This document shows positions 6,318 through 12,009 of a DNA stretch of 13,424 bases, piece after piece (positions within the stretch are counted from its first letter, which is position 1; every line of letters starts with the position of its first letter). Made by a program: the position numbers and the translations under genes. The notes under the pieces were generated by a model that was not told where the DNA came from, made no database searches, and saw only the letters and a list, made by a program, of their open reading frames with translations. Source of the DNA: Solirubrobacteraceae bacterium (GTDB taxonomy: Bacteria; Actinomycetota; Thermoleophilia; Solirubrobacterales; Solirubrobacteraceae); NCBI GenBank assembly GCA_019683665.1, contig JADGIB010000070.1, positions 1 through 13,424 of the forward strand, in the 5' to 3' direction.

Positions 6318-6323
6318 ATGCTA
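6318..6323 (-). promoter_or_regulatory. -10 box of the HhH-GPD gene
   Basis: TAGCAT on the minus strand, 8 nt before the ATG at 6309, with no Shine-Dalgarno site. It suggests leaderless initiation. Confidence 0.45.
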
Positions 6324-6358
6324 CCCCCGGGGCGGCGAGGGCGCCCGCCGCGCGCCGG

Positions 6359-7639
6359 TCACGGGAAGACGGCGCGCAGCCGGGCCGCCTCGGCCACCCG
6401 GCGCACGGCGACCGACAGCGCCGCGGTCCGCAGGTCGCAGCGCAGCTCGCCGGCGGCCTCGAGGACGCGGTCGAGCGCGTCGGTCATCTGGGCGCGCAGC
6501 CGGTCGCGGATCTCGGTCTCCGTCCACGTGTACTTCTGGTGGGCCTGGACCCACTCGAAGTAGCTGACGGTGACGCCGCCGCCGCGCGTGAGGATGTCGG
6601 GGAGGACGACGACGCCGCGGTCGCGCAGGATCGCGTCGGCGGCCGGCGAGGTCGGGCCGTTCGCGGCCTCGGCCACGATCGCGCAGCGCAGGCGCGGCGC
6701 GTTGGCCTCGGTGATCTGGTTGGCGGCGGCGGCGGGGACGAGGACGTCGCAGTCGACCTCGAGGACGGCGTCGCGGTCGATCGCCTCGGCGTGCGGGTAC
6801 CCGGCGACGGTCCCGTGCTCGGCGGCCCAGCCCGCCACCCGGGGCACGTCGAGGCCGCCCGGGTCGGCGATCGCGCCGCCGACGTCGGCGAGCGCGACGA
6901 CGGTCGCGCCGCGCGCGTGCAGCTCGGCGGCGACGACGCTGCCGCCGTTGCCGAAGCCCTGGACGGCGACGCGTTGGCGGTCGAGCGGGCGCTCGAGGCG
7001 TTCGAGCATCGCGGCGAGGACGTCGACGACGCCGAGCCCGGTCGCCTGTCGCCGGCCGGGCGTGCCGCCGAGCGCGATCGGCTTGCCGGTCACGACGGCG
7101 GGGGTCGCCTGGCCGACCGCCTGCGAGTACGTGTCGTAGAACCACGCCATCTCTCGCTCGCCGGTGCCCATGTCGGGCGCGGGGACGTCGGCGTCGGGGC
7201 CGACGATCGGCTGCAGCTCGGCGGCGTAGCGGCGCACGACGCGCTCCATCTCGTCGGGGGACAGCGCCCGCGGGTCGCAGCGCACGCCGCCCTTCGCCCC
7301 GCCGTAGGGGAGGCCGAGCAGCGCGCACTTCCACGTCATCCACATCGCGAGCGCCGCGCACTCGCCGAGCGACAGGTCGGGGGCGAAGCGCAGCCCGCCC
7401 TTCGTCGGCCCCATGGTGAGCGTGTGCTGGACGCGGTAGCCGGTGAAGCTCACGAGCTCCCCGGTGTCCAGGCGGACCGGGAGGTTGACGACGAGGGCCC
7501 GCCGCGGCTCGGCCAGGCGGGTGTGCTCGTCGGGGTCGAGGTCGATGAGCTCGGCGACGCGGCGCAGCTGCTCGCAGGCCATGCCGTAGAGGTCGGTCTG
7601 CCACTCCGAACCGGGCGCGAACGAGCTCTCCTTCAGCAC
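6359..7639 (-). CDS. Glu/Leu/Phe/Val dehydrogenase, probably glutamate dehydrogenase
   Basis: A 426-residue cytosolic amino-acid dehydrogenase that reversibly deaminates an amino acid, most likely glutamate to 2-oxoglutarate and ammonia. The substrate domain shows MGPTKGGLRF (K80), PYGGAKGGV (K116, catalytic lysine) and APDMGTG (D156). The nucleotide domain carries GFGNGG (228-233) with D252 after the next strand, which usually favours NAD over NADP. NGPTSPAAD and GGGVTVSYFEWVQ near the C-terminus are family signatures. Length fits the short homohexameric class. The GTG at 7639 gives the standard N-terminus; the frame stays open upstream, but a TACGGT box 7 nt before the GTG supports it. A near-perfect dyad at 7697 lies between it and the divergent small ORF. 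Glu versus Leu/Phe/Val specificity is not proven by sequence alone. Confidence 0.9.
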   Translation of the reverse strand: MLKESSFAPGSEWQTDLYGMACEQLRRVAELIDLDPDEHTRLAEPRRALVVNLPVRLDTGELVSFTGYRVQHTLTMGPTKGGLRFAPDLSLGECAALAMWMTWKCALLGLPYGGAKGGVRCDPRALSPDEMERVVRRYAAELQPIVGPDADVPAPDMGTGEREMAWFYDTYSQAVGQATPAVVTGKPIALGGTPGRRQATGLGVVDVLAAMLERLERPLDRQRVAVQGFGNGGSVVAAELHARGATVVALADVGGAIADPGGLDVPRVAGWAAEHGTVAGYPHAEAIDRDAVLEVDCDVLVPAAAANQITEANAPRLRCAIVAEAANGPTSPAADAILRDRGVVVLPDILTRGGGVTVSYFEWVQAHQKYTWTETEIRDRLRAQMTDALDRVLEAAGELRCDLRTAALSVAVRRVAEAARLRAVFP

Positions 7640-7646
7640 GCCGCCG

Positions 7647-7652
7647 ACCGTA
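7647..7652 (-). promoter_or_regulatory. -10 box of the dehydrogenase gene
   Basis: TACGGT on the minus strand, 7 nt before the GTG at 7639. No Shine-Dalgarno site. Confidence 0.45.
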
Positions 7653-7696
7653 GAGCGGCGAGCGCGGCGGCGCCATCGACGTCGGTCGGAAGTCGC

Positions 7697-7712
7697 CTCG
7701 ACGATCGTTGAG
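7697..7712. promoter_or_regulatory. Dyad between divergent dehydrogenase and small ORF
   Basis: CTCGACGATCGTTGAG is a 16-bp dyad with one mismatched pair and a perfect 8-bp core. It overlaps where the -35 element would lie for the TAGGCT at 7724 and sits 45 bp upstream of the dehydrogenase -10. It is a candidate operator for a dimeric regulator. Confidence 0.35.
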
Positions 7713-7723
7713 CCGGTCGTCAC

Positions 7724-7729
7724 TAGGCT
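7724..7729 (+). promoter_or_regulatory. Possible -10 box for the small coiled-coil ORF
   Basis: TAGGCT in the gap upstream of the ATG at 7780; it would give a leader of about 45 nt. No good -35 element. Confidence 0.3.
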
Positions 7730-7779
7730 GGACGCGGGCCGGACGCCGCTCGTCCACCACCGGCCCGGAAAGGCCGCTC

Positions 7780-8043
7780 ATGCCGAGCGCACCGCTGGAC
7801 CCCCACCGGCCGTCGGGCCGCGTCGTGCCCGCCGCCGAGCGCCATCTGCGCGTGCTGCGCCGGGCCGCGAAGGCGGCACGGGCGCGCCTGCGCGCCGGCG
7901 AGGCGGCGGGATCCGCGGACGGCGACCTGGCCGCGCGGGCCGAGCGCACGGAGCGCCGGCTGCGCGACGCCGAGGCCCGGGCCGGGGAGGCGCGGGCCGA
8001 GGTGCTGCGCCGCGGCGACGCCGAGGCGCGGGGTAATAGTTGA
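7780..8043 (+). CDS. Small Ala/Arg/Glu-rich hypothetical protein, likely coiled coil
   Basis: An 87-residue highly charged protein. From about residue 20 to 80 it is almost all Ala, Arg, Glu, Leu and Asp in a pattern suited to one long helix or antiparallel coiled coil. There are no cysteines, no signal peptide and no known domain. The frame runs upstream to 7708, but the ATG at 7780 is preceded by GGAAAGG, a partial Shine-Dalgarno site, and codon bias is normal from there. Its last codons, GGT AAT AGT TGA, are unusually A/T-rich because they lie inside the padR operator/promoter. High-GC low-complexity frames can arise by chance, so confidence is moderate and no function is offered. Confidence 0.5.
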   Translation: MPSAPLDPHRPSGRVVPAAERHLRVLRRAAKAARARLRAGEAAGSADGDLAARAERTERRLRDAEARAGEARAEVLRRGDAEARGNS

Positions 8044-8068
8044 CATCAACTAGTCAGGTCTGAATAAT
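8037..8068 (+). promoter_or_regulatory. padR promoter with overlapping palindromic operator
   Basis: TTGACA (8040-8045), 17 nt, then AATAAT (8063-8068; TAATCT at 8065 is an alternative) forms the only near-consensus sigma-70 promoter in the window. The -35 hexamer is embedded in a perfect palindrome, TAGTTGA-CA-TCAACTA (8037-8052). A dimeric repressor bound there would block polymerase; the PadR-type protein encoded directly downstream is the obvious candidate. The predicted start of transcription falls within a few bases of the ATG at 8077. Confidence 0.72.
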
Positions 8069-8076
8069 CTCGCGCC

Positions 8077-8691
8077 ATGGCGACACGGCGCAAGGTCGGC
8101 AACCTCCTCGCGCTGGCGGTGCTCTCGTACCTGAGCCGGCGCCCGATGCACCCGTACGAGCTGGGGCGGACGCTGCGCGAGAACGACGACGCGCGCAGCA
8201 TCAGGTTCACCCACGGCTCCCTCTACATGGTCTTCGACCAGCTCACCCGGGCCGGGTTCGTCGAGCCGGTCGAGACGACGCGCGAGGGGCAGCGGCCGGA
8301 GCGGACGATCTACGCGATCACCGACGCCGGCCGGGCCGAGCTGCGCGACTGGCTGCGCGATCTCGTCGCCGAGCCCCGGCACGAGTACCCGCACTTCGTG
8401 GCGGCGCTGTCGCTCATCGCGGCGCTCCCGCCCGACGACGTCGTCGAGCTGCTGCGCCGGCGGCTGGCGCGGCTCGGCGAGGAGCGGGCGCAGGCGCGGG
8501 GGATCGTCGACGGCGCGCTCGAGGCCGGGGTGCACCCGCTGTTCCTCGTCGAGGAGGAGTACCGCCTGGCGCTGCTGGACGCCGAGATCGCGTTCGTGGA
8601 GGGCTTCGTCGCCCGGATCACCGACCCGCGCGACGGGTGGGGCCGCGACTGGGCGGCGTGGCACGAGAGGAAGGAGGATGAGGACGGATGA
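8077..8691 (+). CDS. PadR family transcriptional regulator
   Basis: A 204-residue PadR-type protein. An N-terminal winged helix (about 10-95) carries the signature PMHPYEL (23-29), the recognition helix region THGSLYMVFDQLTRAGFV, and the wing ending in YAITDAGRAELRDWL. The C-terminal half (about 100-185) is helical and resembles the Vir_C-type dimerisation domain. Members are usually ligand-released repressors of detoxification or efflux genes and often repress their own operon. Here a perfect 16-bp palindrome overlies the -35 element of its promoter, and its TGA overlaps the ATG of the FAD monooxygenase gene by four bases (ATGA), so the pair is cotranscribed and translationally coupled. The effector is unknown; a substrate of the monooxygenase is a reasonable guess. 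Confidence 0.9.
   Translation: MATRRKVGNLLALAVLSYLSRRPMHPYELGRTLRENDDARSIRFTHGSLYMVFDQLTRAGFVEPVETTREGQRPERTIYAITDAGRAELRDWLRDLVAEPRHEYPHFVAALSLIAALPPDDVVELLRRRLARLGEERAQARGIVDGALEAGVHPLFLVEEEYRLALLDAEIAFVEGFVARITDPRDGWGRDWAAWHERKEDEDG
8671..8677 (+). promoter_or_regulatory. Shine-Dalgarno site for the FAD monooxygenase
   Basis: AAGGAGG inside the 3' end of the padR-like gene, 10 nt before the ATG at 8688. It fixes that start and supports translational coupling. Confidence 0.7.
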
Positions 8692-9887
8692 GCACGGTCC
8701 GCTCCGCGGTCGTCGTGGGCGGCGGCGTCGCCGGCCCGGTGACCGCGATGGCGCTGCGCAAGGCCGGGATCGAGCCGACGGTGCTCGAGGCGCGCCCGGC
8801 CGGCGCGGAGGACCGCGGCGTGTTCCTGACGCTGGCCGGCAACGGGATCGAGGCGCTGCGCGTGCTCGAGGCCGACCGCCCGGTCCTGGCGGCCGGGTTC
8901 CCGACGCCGGCGCTCACGCTGCGCAGCGGGACCGGGAAGCGGCTGGGGGAGACGGCGATCGGCGTCCCGCTGCGCGACGGCACGACGAGCCGCACGCTGT
9001 GCCGCGCGGACCTGGTCCGGGCGCTGCACGACGAGGCGGCGTCGCGCGGGATCCGGGTGGAGCGCGGGCGGCGCGTCGTCGGCGCGGTCGAGGACTCGGC
9101 CGGGGTGACGGCGGTGCTCGACGACGGCTCCGAGGTGCGCGGCGCCGTCCTCGTCGGGGCCGACGGCGTGTGGTCGACGGTGCGGCGGGTGATCGACCCG
9201 GACGCGCCCGCGCCCCGCTACCAGGGGCTGGTCGGCACCGGCGGCTACGCGCGCGGCGTGGCGGTGGACGCGGAGCCGGGCCGCTTCGAGATGGTGTTCG
9301 GCCGCCGCGCGTTCTTCGGGTACGTCGTCGCGCCCGACGGCGAGGCGTGGTGGTTCGCGAACGTCCCGCGCCCCGACGAGCCGGCCCGCGGCGAGCTGGC
9401 CGCCGTGTCGGCGCAGGCGTGGCGCGCCCGGCTGCTGGACCTGTTCGCCGACGACGCCGGCCCGGCGACCGCGCTGATCGAGGCGACGCCCGAGCTCGAG
9501 CCGATGAGCGCCCTGCACGCCGTCCCGCGCCTGCCGCGCTGGCGGCGCGGCCGCATGGTCGTCGTCGGCGACGCCGCCCACGCGCCCTCGCCGACCTCGG
9601 GCCAGGGCGCCTCGCTGGCGATCGAGGACGCGGTCGTGCTCGCGACCTGCCTGCGCGACCACCCGACCGTCCCGTCCGCGCTCGCCCGCTTCGAGGCCCT
9701 CCGCCGCCCCCGCGTCGAGCGCATCGTCCGGTGGGCGCAGCGCATGAACGCCAACAAGGCCGCAGGCCCCGTCGGCCGCGTCATCCGCGACGCCGTCCTC
9801 CCGCTCGTGCTCAGGGCACCCGGCGCGGCGAAGGCCCAGCGCTCGATGTTCGAGCACCGGGTGGAGTGGGAGCCGCGGACGGCGTGA
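8688..9887 (+). CDS. FAD-dependent monooxygenase (group A flavoprotein hydroxylase family)
   Basis: A 399-residue flavoprotein of the aromatic-hydroxylase type. The dinucleotide fold shows VVVGGGVAGP (GxGxxG, 11-16) and E34 at the end of strand 2; the DG motif is GADGVWS (158-163); the GD motif is GDAAHAPSPTSGQGASLAIEDA (G294-D295). These are the three fingerprints of single-component FAD/NAD(P)H hydroxylases that insert one oxygen atom into aromatic or polycyclic substrates. No membrane or export signal is seen. It overlaps the upstream PadR gene by 4 bp, so its expression should follow that regulator's ligand; detoxification or catabolism of a phenolic or antibiotic-like compound is the likely role. 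The substrate cannot be deduced. About 120 bp after its stop, up to the tRNA terminator, holds small hairpins but no gene I can support. Confidence 0.9.
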   Translation: MSTVRSAVVVGGGVAGPVTAMALRKAGIEPTVLEARPAGAEDRGVFLTLAGNGIEALRVLEADRPVLAAGFPTPALTLRSGTGKRLGETAIGVPLRDGTTSRTLCRADLVRALHDEAASRGIRVERGRRVVGAVEDSAGVTAVLDDGSEVRGAVLVGADGVWSTVRRVIDPDAPAPRYQGLVGTGGYARGVAVDAEPGRFEMVFGRRAFFGYVVAPDGEAWWFANVPRPDEPARGELAAVSAQAWRARLLDLFADDAGPATALIEATPELEPMSALHAVPRLPRWRRGRMVVVGDAAHAPSPTSGQGASLAIEDAVVLATCLRDHPTVPSALARFEALRRPRVERIVRWAQRMNANKAAGPVGRVIRDAVLPLVLRAPGAAKAQRSMFEHRVEWEPRTA

Positions 9888-9971
9888 GCGTGATGCGTCG
9901 GCCCGGTCTGCCGGGGTCCTCGATGGGCGCTGTGTCCGGCACCAGCCGGCTGCGCCCCACACCCGGCAGCA

Positions 9972-9986
9972 CCGTGCCGTGCACGG
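9972..9986. repeat. Small hairpin downstream of the monooxygenase gene
   Basis: CCGTGC and GCACGG with a 3-nt loop, in the spacer between the monooxygenase stop and the tRNA terminator. It may protect or end the upstream transcript. There is no T run. Confidence 0.3.
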
Positions 9987-10010
9987 AGACCAGGTCACCC
10001 CGAAGACGCG

Positions 10011-10035
10011 AAAAGCCCCGCACGTGCGGGGCTTT
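10011..10035 (-). terminator. Rho-independent terminator of tRNA-Arg
   Basis: A perfect 12-bp inverted repeat (AAAGCCCCGCAC, 10012-10023, against 10024-10035) starts 8 bases past the tRNA 3' end. On the minus strand the stem is followed by TTTTC, giving a classical intrinsic terminator. The flanking A/T pairs make it potentially active on the plus strand as well, where it could stop transcripts from the monooxygenase operon. Confidence 0.88.
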
Positions 10036-10042
10036 CGTGAGG

Positions 10043-10115
<73 letters not shown>

Positions 10116-10125
10116 GGGACGACGA

Positions 10126-10131
10126 AGCGTA
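10126..10131 (-). promoter_or_regulatory. -10 box of the tRNA-Arg gene
   Basis: TACGCT on the minus strand, 10 nt before the mature 5' end of the tRNA. No clear -35 element. Confidence 0.45.
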
Positions 10132-10180
10132 GCGCCGCCCGGGCCGGCGCGCTCAGCGGTCCGTTCGCGGCGCCGGGCGC

Positions 10181-10231
10181 GGGGGTGGTCGACGTTCGTC
10201 TCGCCAGACGAGCATGAGGTCGACCACCCCC
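10181..10231. repeat. Nested inverted repeat, 13-bp outer and 6-bp inner arms
   Basis: Outer arms GGGGGTGGTCGAC (10181-10193) and its exact complement (10219-10231); inner arms TCGTCT (10196-10201) and AGACGA (10206-10211) around a CGCC loop. As RNA it would be a 51-nt hairpin with an asymmetric internal loop (2 versus 7 nt). It lies between the divergent tRNA and RNase Z promoters and has no T tract. Confidence 0.8.
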
Positions 10232-10271
10232 GGCGCGCGGGCCGATCCGCGACCCGCCGGCGCCCCGCCGG

Positions 10272-10277
10272 TACCTT
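10272..10277 (+). promoter_or_regulatory. -10 box of the RNase Z gene
   Basis: TACCTT, 12 nt before the ATG at 10290. No Shine-Dalgarno site is visible. Confidence 0.4.
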
Positions 10278-10289
10278 GCAGTCCCGCCC

Positions 10290-11267
10290 ATGGATCTCTC
10301 GGTCTTCTTCGCCGGCACCGCCGGATCGGTGCCCAGCGCGCGGCGGGGCCTGCCGGCCACGCTGATCCGGCGCGGGGGCGATCGCATCCTCATCGACTGC
10401 GGGGAGGGCACGCAGCGGCAGCTGCTGCGGTCGGTCGGGCTCACCGACCTCACGGACGTGTTCATCACCCACTTCCACGCCGACCACTGGCTCGGGCTGC
10501 CGGGGATGCTGAAGTCGTTCGACCTGCGCGACCGCGACCGGCCGCTGCGGATCCACGGGCCGAAGGGCCTGAGGAAGCTCCTGCACGCCCTGCGCTTCGT
10601 CTGGGCCGGCACCGGCTACGAGATCGAGATCCACGAGCTCGAGCCGATGGAGACCGTCCGCTTCGACGGCTACGTCATCGGCGCCGTCCCCGTCGAGCAC
10701 CGCGGCCCCGCGTTCGGGTACGCGCTCGTCGAGGACCCGCGCCCCGGCCGCTTCGACGCCGAGCTGGCCGAGAGGCTCGGGGTCGCGCCCGGCCCCGACT
10801 TCGGGCGCCTCCAGCGCGGCGAGACCGTCAACGGCGTCCGCCCCGAGCAGGTCATCGGGGAGGCGCGCCCCGGGCGCACCGTCGTCGTCTCCGGCGACAC
10901 GCGCCCGTGCGCGACGCTCGCCGCCGCCGCCCACCGGGCCGACCTCCTCGTCCACGAGGCGACGTTCGCCCACGAGGACCGCGACCGCGCCCGCCAGACC
11001 GGCCACTCGACCGCGACCGAGGCCGCCGAGCTCGCCCGCGACGCCGGCGTGCGCCTGCTCGCGCTCACCCACCTGTCGACCCGCTACGCCGGCCGCGAGC
11101 TGCGCGACGAGGCGCGCGCGATCCACCCGCGCACCGAGGTCCCGCGCGACTTCGACACGATCGAGATCCCGCTGCCGGAGAAGGGGGAGGCCGAGCTCGT
11201 GCACTGGACGCCGAGCCACGCGCCGCCCGCCGCCGCGGCGCCCGCGACCCCCGAGGCGGCCGGATGA
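10290..11267 (+). CDS. rnz: Ribonuclease Z (tRNA 3' endonuclease)
   Basis: A 325-residue metallo-beta-lactamase-fold nuclease that cuts tRNA precursors just after the discriminator base so CCA can be added. The two-zinc site is complete: H61, H63, D65, H66 in THFHADHWLGL; H137 in VEHRGPAFGY; D203 in SGDTRPC; H261 in ALTHLSTRY; HEATF at 222-226 and GHST at 238-241 are further RNase Z signatures. The flexible-arm/exosite region follows the HxHxDH motif as usual. The last 25 residues are a Pro/Ala-rich tail with no catalytic role expected. It begins 174 bp from a divergent CCA-less tRNA-Arg gene, the substrate type it processes. Its TGA overlaps the ATG of the PASTA membrane protein by four bases. 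The start is supported by the standard MDLSVFFAGTAGS beginning. Confidence 0.94.
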   Translation: MDLSVFFAGTAGSVPSARRGLPATLIRRGGDRILIDCGEGTQRQLLRSVGLTDLTDVFITHFHADHWLGLPGMLKSFDLRDRDRPLRIHGPKGLRKLLHALRFVWAGTGYEIEIHELEPMETVRFDGYVIGAVPVEHRGPAFGYALVEDPRPGRFDAELAERLGVAPGPDFGRLQRGETVNGVRPEQVIGEARPGRTVVVSGDTRPCATLAAAAHRADLLVHEATFAHEDRDRARQTGHSTATEAAELARDAGVRLLALTHLSTRYAGRELRDEARAIHPRTEVPRDFDTIEIPLPEKGEAELVHWTPSHAPPAAAAPATPEAAG

Positions 11268-11617
11268 CGCCCCCCGAGCGCTGGGTCCCCGGATGGCTGA
11301 CGCTGGGGATCGTCGGCGCCGCGGGCTTCCTGCTCGGCGTCGTCGTGCTCGTCATCGCGCGCGGGGTCGTCCACGACGAGGTCCGCACCGTCACCGTCAC
11401 CCAGACCCGCACCGTCGAGGTCGTGCCGACCGTCCCGGACGTCGTCGGCGTCACGCTCGCCGAGGCCGAGGAGACGCTCGGCGCCGCGGGCTACGCCGTC
11501 GACGCCGTCGGCGGCGGCTTCTTCGGCCCCGGCCGCGGCGACACGGTCGTCGAGCAGGACCCGGCCGCCGGCACCGAGCTGCCCGGCGGGGCGACCGTCA
11601 CCGTACGGGTGGAGTGA
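11264..11617 (+). CDS. One-TM protein with a single extracytoplasmic PASTA domain
   Basis: A 117-residue protein: about 10 cytoplasmic residues, one membrane segment (about 11-33, rich in Gly, Leu, Val), a Thr/Val linker (TVTVTQTRTVEV), then one PASTA domain (about 54-117) with VPDVVGVTLAEAEETLGAAGY and a closing DPAAGTELPGGATVTVRVE. PASTA domains bind peptidoglycan fragments or cell-wall partners, but usually sit in kinases or penicillin-binding proteins; here no catalytic domain is attached. The start overlaps the RNase Z stop (ATGA), so translation is coupled although no functional link is obvious. Its 3' end overlaps the convergent LuxR-type gene by 20 bp. It is probably a small wall-sensing or anchoring protein; the role is inferred only. 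Confidence 0.83.
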   Translation: MTPPERWVPGWLTLGIVGAAGFLLGVVVLVIARGVVHDEVRTVTVTQTRTVEVVPTVPDVVGVTLAEAEETLGAAGYAVDAVGGGFFGPGRGDTVVEQDPAAGTELPGGATVTVRVE

Positions 11618-11855
11618 CCGGCGGGATCTCGCCGGTCCGCAGCGCGATCGCCACCGCCTGCGGCCGCGTGCGCGCGTCGAGCTTGCGCATCGCCGCCTTC
11701 GCGTAGGTCCGCACCGTCTCGACGGTCACCCCGAGGCGCTGCGCGATCTCCGGGATCTCCTCGCCGAGCGCGAGGTGCTCCAGGACGTAGCGCTCGCGCG
11801 GCGACAGGCGCCGGCGCGGGTGGCGGTCGGCGGCGCTCTCACGGCCTGGGCTCAC
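11598..11855 (-). CDS. Stand-alone LuxR-type HTH DNA-binding protein
   Basis: An 85-residue protein that is little more than a LuxR/GerE helix-turn-helix: RLSPRERYVLEHLALG, then EIPEIAQRLGVTVETVRTYAKAAMRKLDARTRPQAVAIAL. No receiver or ligand domain is attached, so activity is probably set by its amount or by a partner. The frame is open upstream to 12119, into the chemoreceptor gene on the other strand, so the start is a choice. GTG at 11855 is favoured because TAGGTT lies 8 nt before it and the upstream translation is low in domain-like content. It converges on and overlaps the PASTA gene by 20 bp, and is divergent to the chemoreceptor, with 154 bp between the two starts, so it might regulate that gene. 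Confidence 0.8.
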   Translation of the reverse strand: MSPGRESAADRHPRRRLSPRERYVLEHLALGEEIPEIAQRLGVTVETVRTYAKAAMRKLDARTRPQAVAIALRTGEIPPVTPPVR

Positions 11856-11863
11856 GAGGTCCG

Positions 11864-11869
11864 AACCTA
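11864..11869 (-). promoter_or_regulatory. -10 box of the LuxR-type gene
   Basis: TAGGTT on the minus strand, 8 nt before the GTG at 11855, which has no Shine-Dalgarno site. Confidence 0.45.
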
Positions 11870-11944
11870 ACCGAACCGGTCGGACCGATGGCGGCCGTCC
11901 CGCGCCGCGACCATCCCCAATGCGGGGAACGCGTGCCGGTCCGC

Positions 11945-11972
11945 TCAAAACGCGCTGGGTGATGGCGACAAC
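11945..11972 (+). promoter_or_regulatory. Possible motility-sigma (sigma-28 type) promoter of the chemoreceptor gene
   Basis: TCAAA (11945-11949), 14 nt, then GGCGACAA (11964-11971) resembles the sigma-28 pattern TCAAG/TAAA with GCCGATAA (6 of 8 at -10). No ordinary TANNNT box is well placed for this gene. The match is imperfect and rests on the chemotaxis role of the product. Confidence 0.3.
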
Positions 11973-11996
11973 ACGGGGCGCGGAGTAGCCCCCTAC

Positions 11997-12003
11997 GGAG
12001 AGG
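11997..12003 (+). promoter_or_regulatory. Shine-Dalgarno site for the chemoreceptor
   Basis: GGAGAGG, 6 nt before the ATG at 12010. It fixes the start and, with the upstream 4-bp hairpin GTAG-CCCC-CTAC, suggests a real leader of a few tens of bases. Confidence 0.65.
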
Positions 12004-12009
12004 TCACCG

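Noticed and set aside
9811..10023. 70-codon minus-strand frame downstream of the monooxygenase
   Set aside because: Its middle part looks superficially protein-like, but the start codon lies inside the tRNA terminator stem and its 3' half is antisense to the monooxygenase gene. No promoter or ribosome-binding site.
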